The notes under the pieces are model-generated. The model was not told the DNA's origin, ran no database searches, and saw only the letters and a program-made list of their open reading frames with translations. The position numbers and the translations under genes were made by a program. Of a stretch of DNA of 64,000 bases, positions 59,384 to 64,000 are shown one piece after another. How positions within the stretch are numbered: the stretch's first letter is position 1; each line of letters begins with the position of its first letter. The stretch spans positions 310,001 to 374,000 of the forward strand of contig QNQO01000830.1 in assembly GCA_003290165.1 (NCBI GenBank), given 5' to 3'. The stretch is from Berberis thunbergii (taxonomy: Eukaryota > Streptophyta > Magnoliopsida > Ranunculales > Berberidaceae).

Positions 59384-61127
59384 TTCTTCAACTGGCTTCT
59401 TCCTGGTTTTGAAGGATGGGAGAGAGTGGTGAAGTAATTTCAAGCACCTACAATCATGACAGAGATCGTATAAGTGCATGTTCTTAGCTTGAAACTGAAA
59501 GAAAAACAGGGAACTTATTTTAACATAATGAAAAGGTGGTAAAAGTAAGGAAAATGGAAATTTAGATCGAACTAGTTCAGATTCAGGTGTGATTTTAGGC
59601 AGTAGTTGAGCAATTTATATCTTACAATGCAATTTAACCATGTGGCAGCATGAAGATCACTCAATGGATTCATGGACCATAGATATATTTTGTTTTTCAG
59701 TTAATAGAGTTATGAAAGCAAGAATGGAAACGAAATGAATTTTTGTGGCTACAAGTCTCCAACAAGCTACCATCAACTTAGATTCATGAAAGACTGTCAA
59801 ACAAGTTGTGATGCTTACTGTAATAATGATCATGGGCGGGGATTGATTAGCATACATGATATCTGTCCTTGACTGACCTGCATAACAAACTTTCTGAAAT
59901 GGAAAAATCCCAAGGCTGCATAAAAATTAAGTAAGTACATTTAAGCTACAACCACAGTTTGGAAATCAAGGCAATATATTTTGCCTTCCATGCTTGATTG
60001 TTGAGAACTGCTTATGCTCTAGTTCCAATTGTCATATGACATGTGCGCTTTGACCATGAGTTCTTAGTACTATTAGGCTCAGCTTCTCAAAGTGAGGATG
60101 CATCATCTTAGGGATTGATAGTTGATTAATCAAGGACTGTACTGCAGGAATAACGGATACTTTTAGCTTAGACATATATTTGTGTGCATCATGATGTCAT
60201 ACAGTCTAGTATGAGTGCCTGGGTTCTCAGGACTAGTGTTGATCAAGTTGTATGGCTAGCAAATCTTAAAAATACAATTGAGTATTTAAAACTTGGACTA
60301 AAAAATAACACTAAAGAAAATATTACCTCATTCTTGGTTGGATGCTGAAGAATCAATTGATGAGCATGCAAGTAGTAACCAATCTCTTGGAACAGGTTTG
60401 GCAGGCCTCTCATACCCTCTACATAACAGTTTCCGAGAATGTAAGAATTATACAAGGCATAAATGATAGTGTAAATGTAAGATGATTGACTTCATATATC
60501 AAAGAATAACCATGATGAAAAAACTACTTAGTCGATGGAAAGATCAAGGAGACTGTTATCCTCTCTCAATAGGCTTTAAAAGATTATGGTTCATACTCAT
60601 CCATCACATAATTCTCGTCTATTAATTCAGATTTGAAGCAATTAGGATTCCCACTAGTAACATACAGAGGATCCCCTGATAAATGACAATACAAAAATAT
60701 CAATTTCCAATAATATTACTAAGATAAGAAAAACATGGAAAAAAATAATGTAAATTTTGGTTTAAGCGAACATGCACATGAGATACAACAATAATTACGT
60801 TTGGATCAAACATAACACAATTTTTCAAATTGATACAAATCTAGCAATATGAACTTCTCAAAATCAAACATCTCCAAAGTTTTCATAACCAATCAACTCT
60901 ATAAACAAAAGTTAAAACTAGATCAATTTCACGATTCACATGTGCAATGTAAGACCCATGCACCTTGAATTTGGGCCTATAAGTGGTGTGAAACACACGT
61001 CGTGGGCATTCACCATAACACTAACTACTGGGTATTTACCTTTCAAAAAAAAAACTACTGGGTATGTCAAACACATCAAACATGGAACATTCATCAGTAA
61101 CAGAGTAAAGGAGTATATTACAAATTT
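59384..61127. other. Unassigned sequence between AAA fragment and receptor pseudogene
   Basis: Two minus-strand stretches look exon-like, about 60680-60590 (GDPLYVTSGNPNCFKSELID) and about 60432-60330 (VEGMRGLPNLFQEIGYYLHA), but I cannot name them or confirm splicing. They may be further captured or broken exons. Confidence 0.35.
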
Positions 61128-61171
61128 AAACACATCATCATCATCAAAGCCCATTCCCGATACTTAGGCTA
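61128..61171 (-). mobile_element. Very short RTE LINE 3' tail
   Basis: On the minus strand AAGTATCGGGAATGGGCTTT followed by GATGATGATGATG equals the 3' end of the RTE copies at 1900-1940 and 51090-51170. About 40 bp remain: an extreme 5' truncation. Confidence 0.85.
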
Positions 61172-61904
61172 AAAAATAATGTATCATTACTGAGTGTACT
61201 ATCCAATTGATATCCTTTGCAAAAGCATAGAGTACGGTTATTGTCACCCGGAACAAACCCACAGCTGCCTCCAGATCCTTCGCAGTTTTCACAGCCAAGA
61301 TGTTTATGCCATTTCAATTCAAACCCAATTTGCAAGGTTGAACTATTACTCATGCTAACATTGTTGGAAATGTTATTATGAAACACTGGGACTACAAAAG
61401 TCTCCTCACATATCCTATACCAATCGAATTCTGGAGAAGCATCAGGATTGAATATATAGGAACCGTTTCTAGAAGTTGAGCCTAGACATGAGAGATATGT
61501 TGTAGATAACGGTGGGGTGAATCACAATTACTGGAATATGTCTGAAAATTTGGTCCCTCGCTGTAGGCAAAATTTGACAAACTGAGGTTGAAGGTGTGGT
61601 AGTGGTGTGGTTTAGTACAGTTATTTTCCACAAAGTTATCATCCAAAACTGAGAGAGTTTGTTCTGAACAATCTATGTTTCTCACAATGAAAGAGTGATT
61701 AGAGACAACAAAAAATGGTTTTCCTTTAGAACACTGGATACCAAAACCAGGGTATCTACGGTTGCCATTGATTGACCAGAAAGGATAAGTGATGTTCCCG
61801 CAGTCGAAAGGAATACACTCTTTTAGTCTTCCCTTTACCAAAACTACATAACTGCAACTAAATATGATGACAATGATGAGGCAGGAGTACTTGAATTGTA
61901 ACAT
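61165..61904 (-). pseudogene. LRK10L/WAK-like receptor, extracellular region only
   Basis: Reads MLQFKYSCLIIVIIFSCSYV (signal peptide, from 61904), then CIPFDCGNITYPFWSINGNR and the rest of a galacturonan-binding wall-associated domain, to NFQTYSSNC. A one-base shift near 61515 is needed to continue with STTYLSCLGSTSRNGSYIF and the WAK-associated C-terminal domain (FELKWHKHLGC, CEGSGGSCGF, CFCKGY; about 61330-61200). After SNDTLFFSL the frame enters an RTE tail and ends in GNGL then stop. In the family a transmembrane segment and Ser/Thr kinase follow; neither is seen below 61128. Non-functional unless the frameshift is a sequencing error. The upstream ATG at 61952 is possible but would bury the signal peptide. 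Confidence 0.85.
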
Positions 61905-62290
61905 GATCGATGTTTTAGCTCCTAGATGAAGAATAACTAACGCAAGACACACTTCCTAATCCTTCCATTAAAGGTGTATCTAGTTCACTAGATGACATTT
62001 CTTTACCAAGTCAGTCAACTTCTGCTGTTAAAGGTGCAACTAGCTCCATGTATTAGTATCACCTGCATATGCAACCATCAAATTCCTTAAGCCAAAATAT
62101 TTATGTCTTCGAAGTTACAAGTTATTGTGAGAGGTTTACCAAGTGTGACTTTTGTGCTCCTTTTTCCAGTATTACATGCACTTACAATGTGTGGAATTCA
62201 CCAAGCTAGACTTAAATGCTTGTGGGAATCTTAAATTTCAAATGTTTCAATATTTTGGATCAATGAACTTTGTGAAATTTAGAGGCTTAC

Positions 62291-62608
62291 CATGTGTGGT
62301 ATTTGTTGTCCCTGTATTGTTATTAGCACCATCTGCAATCATTGAATTTGTAAATCAAAACTATAATGCATAGGGAAAGGACTACTTGTAGTAAAATTTG
62401 TATCCTGAAATATTTGTGAAACTTACTATTTCTACTGCTTGTACTGTTACCACCTGTATTTGCAGCCGAGTTGGTTTTGTTTGTCCGCGGATCACGACCT
62501 ACATATGCAAAAACATAATCATTATATCTTTATCCTGGACTGCTGATGGCTTGATGGAGTTCTTGTGAAGCTTACCATATGCGGTCTTTGTATCATTGCT
62601 ACTTGCAT
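62291..62608 (-). CDS. Three possible microexons, Asn/Thr/Ser-rich
   Basis: Minus-strand segments 62608-62576 (33 bp), 62498-62427 (72 bp) and 62332-62291 (42 bp) each sit between an AG acceptor and GTAAG donor. All are multiples of three and share phase. They read DASSNDTKTAYG, RDPRTNKTNSAANTGGNSTS and GANNNTGTTNTTH, rich in N-x-S/T sites. They may be linker exons of a receptor-like gene related to the one at 61165-61904, but no larger domain is attached. Tentative. Confidence 0.35.
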
Positions 62609-64000
62609 CTGCATGTGACAGGATGAAATTTGTCAAGTCAAAAACAACATATATGTGACACTAAGACGTAGGCTGCATGTAAACTCATACTACTTAGAAA
62701 TTCACTTCAAGCTGATGCCAACCATTTATTTCTTCGAACATTAATTTTCCAACAACAATTAACCATAAAAACGATGATGGGTGGTGCATTATTTTCTAGT
62801 GGCATCTTGATCTCCATTGTGCGACAGATCTGAACCCTTTAGTTTTCTAAATCTTGGGTTGTTGTGTTTGCTTTCCTATTCCACCAAACTCCCAAAATGT
62901 AAGAATGACATTAGAAATTACAATTTTTTTTCATGAAGAGTATTTGCCTTTGATTTGTATAAAAAAATACAAATTGTAAGACACGAAGATTGTAGCATGC
63001 AAACTTTGTAACTAGTCTGAGATCAAATATATGATGTGAAATTGATTATGAGAACAAATACAAACTCAAGCAGAATATTCAATGTGCTCTCCTCCCTAGC
63101 TGTAATACCCGCCTAATTAAATAAATATAAAAATTTCTTGTTCATTAATTGTGGCATATATTGTAATCTAAATTATTTGGAAAAAGGATTTTGTTTGTCA
63201 TTACTAAATAAAATAAAATGTGTGTATTTAGCCAAAAATTTGTAAACCCTAATGTTGATGAGTTGTTACCTAATTGTATTTGGGCTTGGTTTTGGGTTTT
63301 TAGTTAACTAATGATTAGGGTTTTATTTTGTGAAATAGGGTGGGTGCATTCGAAAGTTCGATGGGGGCGAATAGCCACCCACCATATATATATATATAAA
63401 ACCCTGTTTTTCCTTCCTCCTTTTCCTCTTACCCTTTTCGGCGGCAACGAAGGCGAGAGAAGTCATGAGGGAGAGACTTCAAGCGAGGAAAGGGACAAGG
63501 TTGTTTCAGTGATGGTGAGGGAGATGTGACGGGAATAGAGGAGGGGTGTGATCGATGGGAGAGGGTAGACTTTGTGAGCAACAATTTGGGCGGTTGGGCT
63601 TGCGATCTAGAGGTGGTGATGCTGGATCTGCAGAACTGAGTCGCTAGTGTCGGATCAGCGGGTTTCTGCTTGGTTTCAAGCATGTCTACGACTGACTAAG
63701 GTCTAAGGTAGTTGGTGACAATGTTGGGGACAACGGCGGTGGTTGTGGTGGTGTTGATACCGTCGAGATGGCGAGTCGCATGCAAGACAATTTGGGATGC
63801 TTGCGATGGCTGCGCAATCCTTTGCGATTTTGGTGAGTTTTCTTCACCTCCATCACTTTTACTGTGAGTTTTATTTCCATTTTCATAATTACAATTAGAT
63901 TTTTCAATGATTCTTTTATTAGGATTTGCTTTCACTGATGAATCGCACAAGATTGATTTTCCAAGTTCGAAACTAGGGTTTCGAAATAGATAGTTAAGAC
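62609..64000. other. AT-rich region with a promoter-like stretch at its end
   Basis: (TA)n followed by ATATATAAAACC at about 63388-63404, then a pyrimidine-rich leader-like stretch (TTCCTTCCTCCTTTTCCTC). This resembles a plant core promoter for a plus-strand transcript leaving the window. Open frames here are short and unrecognised. Confidence 0.35.

Overview
This window is nuclear DNA from a flowering plant, most probably a eudicot. It is AT-rich and has spliced genes with GT-AG introns, plant-type genes (plastid lipoyl synthase, class III chitinase, alternative NAD(P)H dehydrogenase, LRK10-like receptor, P450), and a dense set of nested plant transposons. Bacterial or viral gene organisation is absent.

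Layout. 1-5.4 kb: an RTE-type LINE copy, a hAT-like MITE and a decayed L1 LINE. 5.6-9.2 kb (+): five exons, all joining in frame, of a Cys/His-rich (UBP-zinc-finger-like) protein that I cannot name. 9.6-20.8 kb (+): three tandem class III (hevamine-like) chitinase copies: a multiply broken copy, a nearly complete copy that has lost its C-terminus, and a copy with indels and a stop. Between copies 1 and 2 lie a PIF/Harbinger-like element filled with a (CCA)n-type array, an mTERF pseudogene, and a hAT element split by an L1. 21.3-23.0 kb: a 25-bp perfect palindrome in a 106-bp insertion, then a 1.33-kb foldback element with arms of about 0.55 kb. 23.3-40.1 kb (-): a complete seven-exon plastid lipoyl synthase gene (404 codons reconstructed, all splice phases consistent). 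Its fourth intron has grown to 12.9 kb by insertion of two hAT-like elements and a 10-kb LTR retrotransposon, which itself carries a nested hAT element. 41.5-49.0 kb: another hAT element and a second, shorter LTR retrotransposon of the same kind. 49.5-51.2 kb: a second RTE LINE copy split by a solo LTR. 51.7-56.1 kb: a P450 pseudogene, a gypsy reverse transcriptase scrap, a minisatellite and an Athila-like gag. 56.1 kb: the left end of a CACTA transposon inserted in that gag region, followed by C-terminal exons of an external NAD(P)H dehydrogenase (NDB) joined to exons of an AAA ATPase, both broken. 61.1-62.6 kb (-): the extracellular part of an LRK10L/WAK-like receptor with a frameshift, ending in an RTE tail.

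Most notable biology. The two LTR elements (27781-37762 and 43492-49008) share one unusual architecture: gag and an aspartic protease on the sense strand, no recognisable reverse transcriptase, RNase H or integrase, and a long accessory gene on the opposite strand near the 3' LTR. This fits non-autonomous members of the Tat/Grande-Ogre group of Ty3/gypsy that keep the antisense gene. The larger one also has about six tandem units of about 175 bp, a possible seed of satellite DNA. The CACTA-adjacent NDB/AAA chimera looks like gene-fragment capture, with a 28-bp duplicated segment at the junction.

Likely functional host genes here are lipoyl synthase and possibly the 5.6-9.2 kb gene; chitinase copy 2 has an open frame but an incomplete barrel. 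Almost everything else is transposon-derived or pseudogenic.
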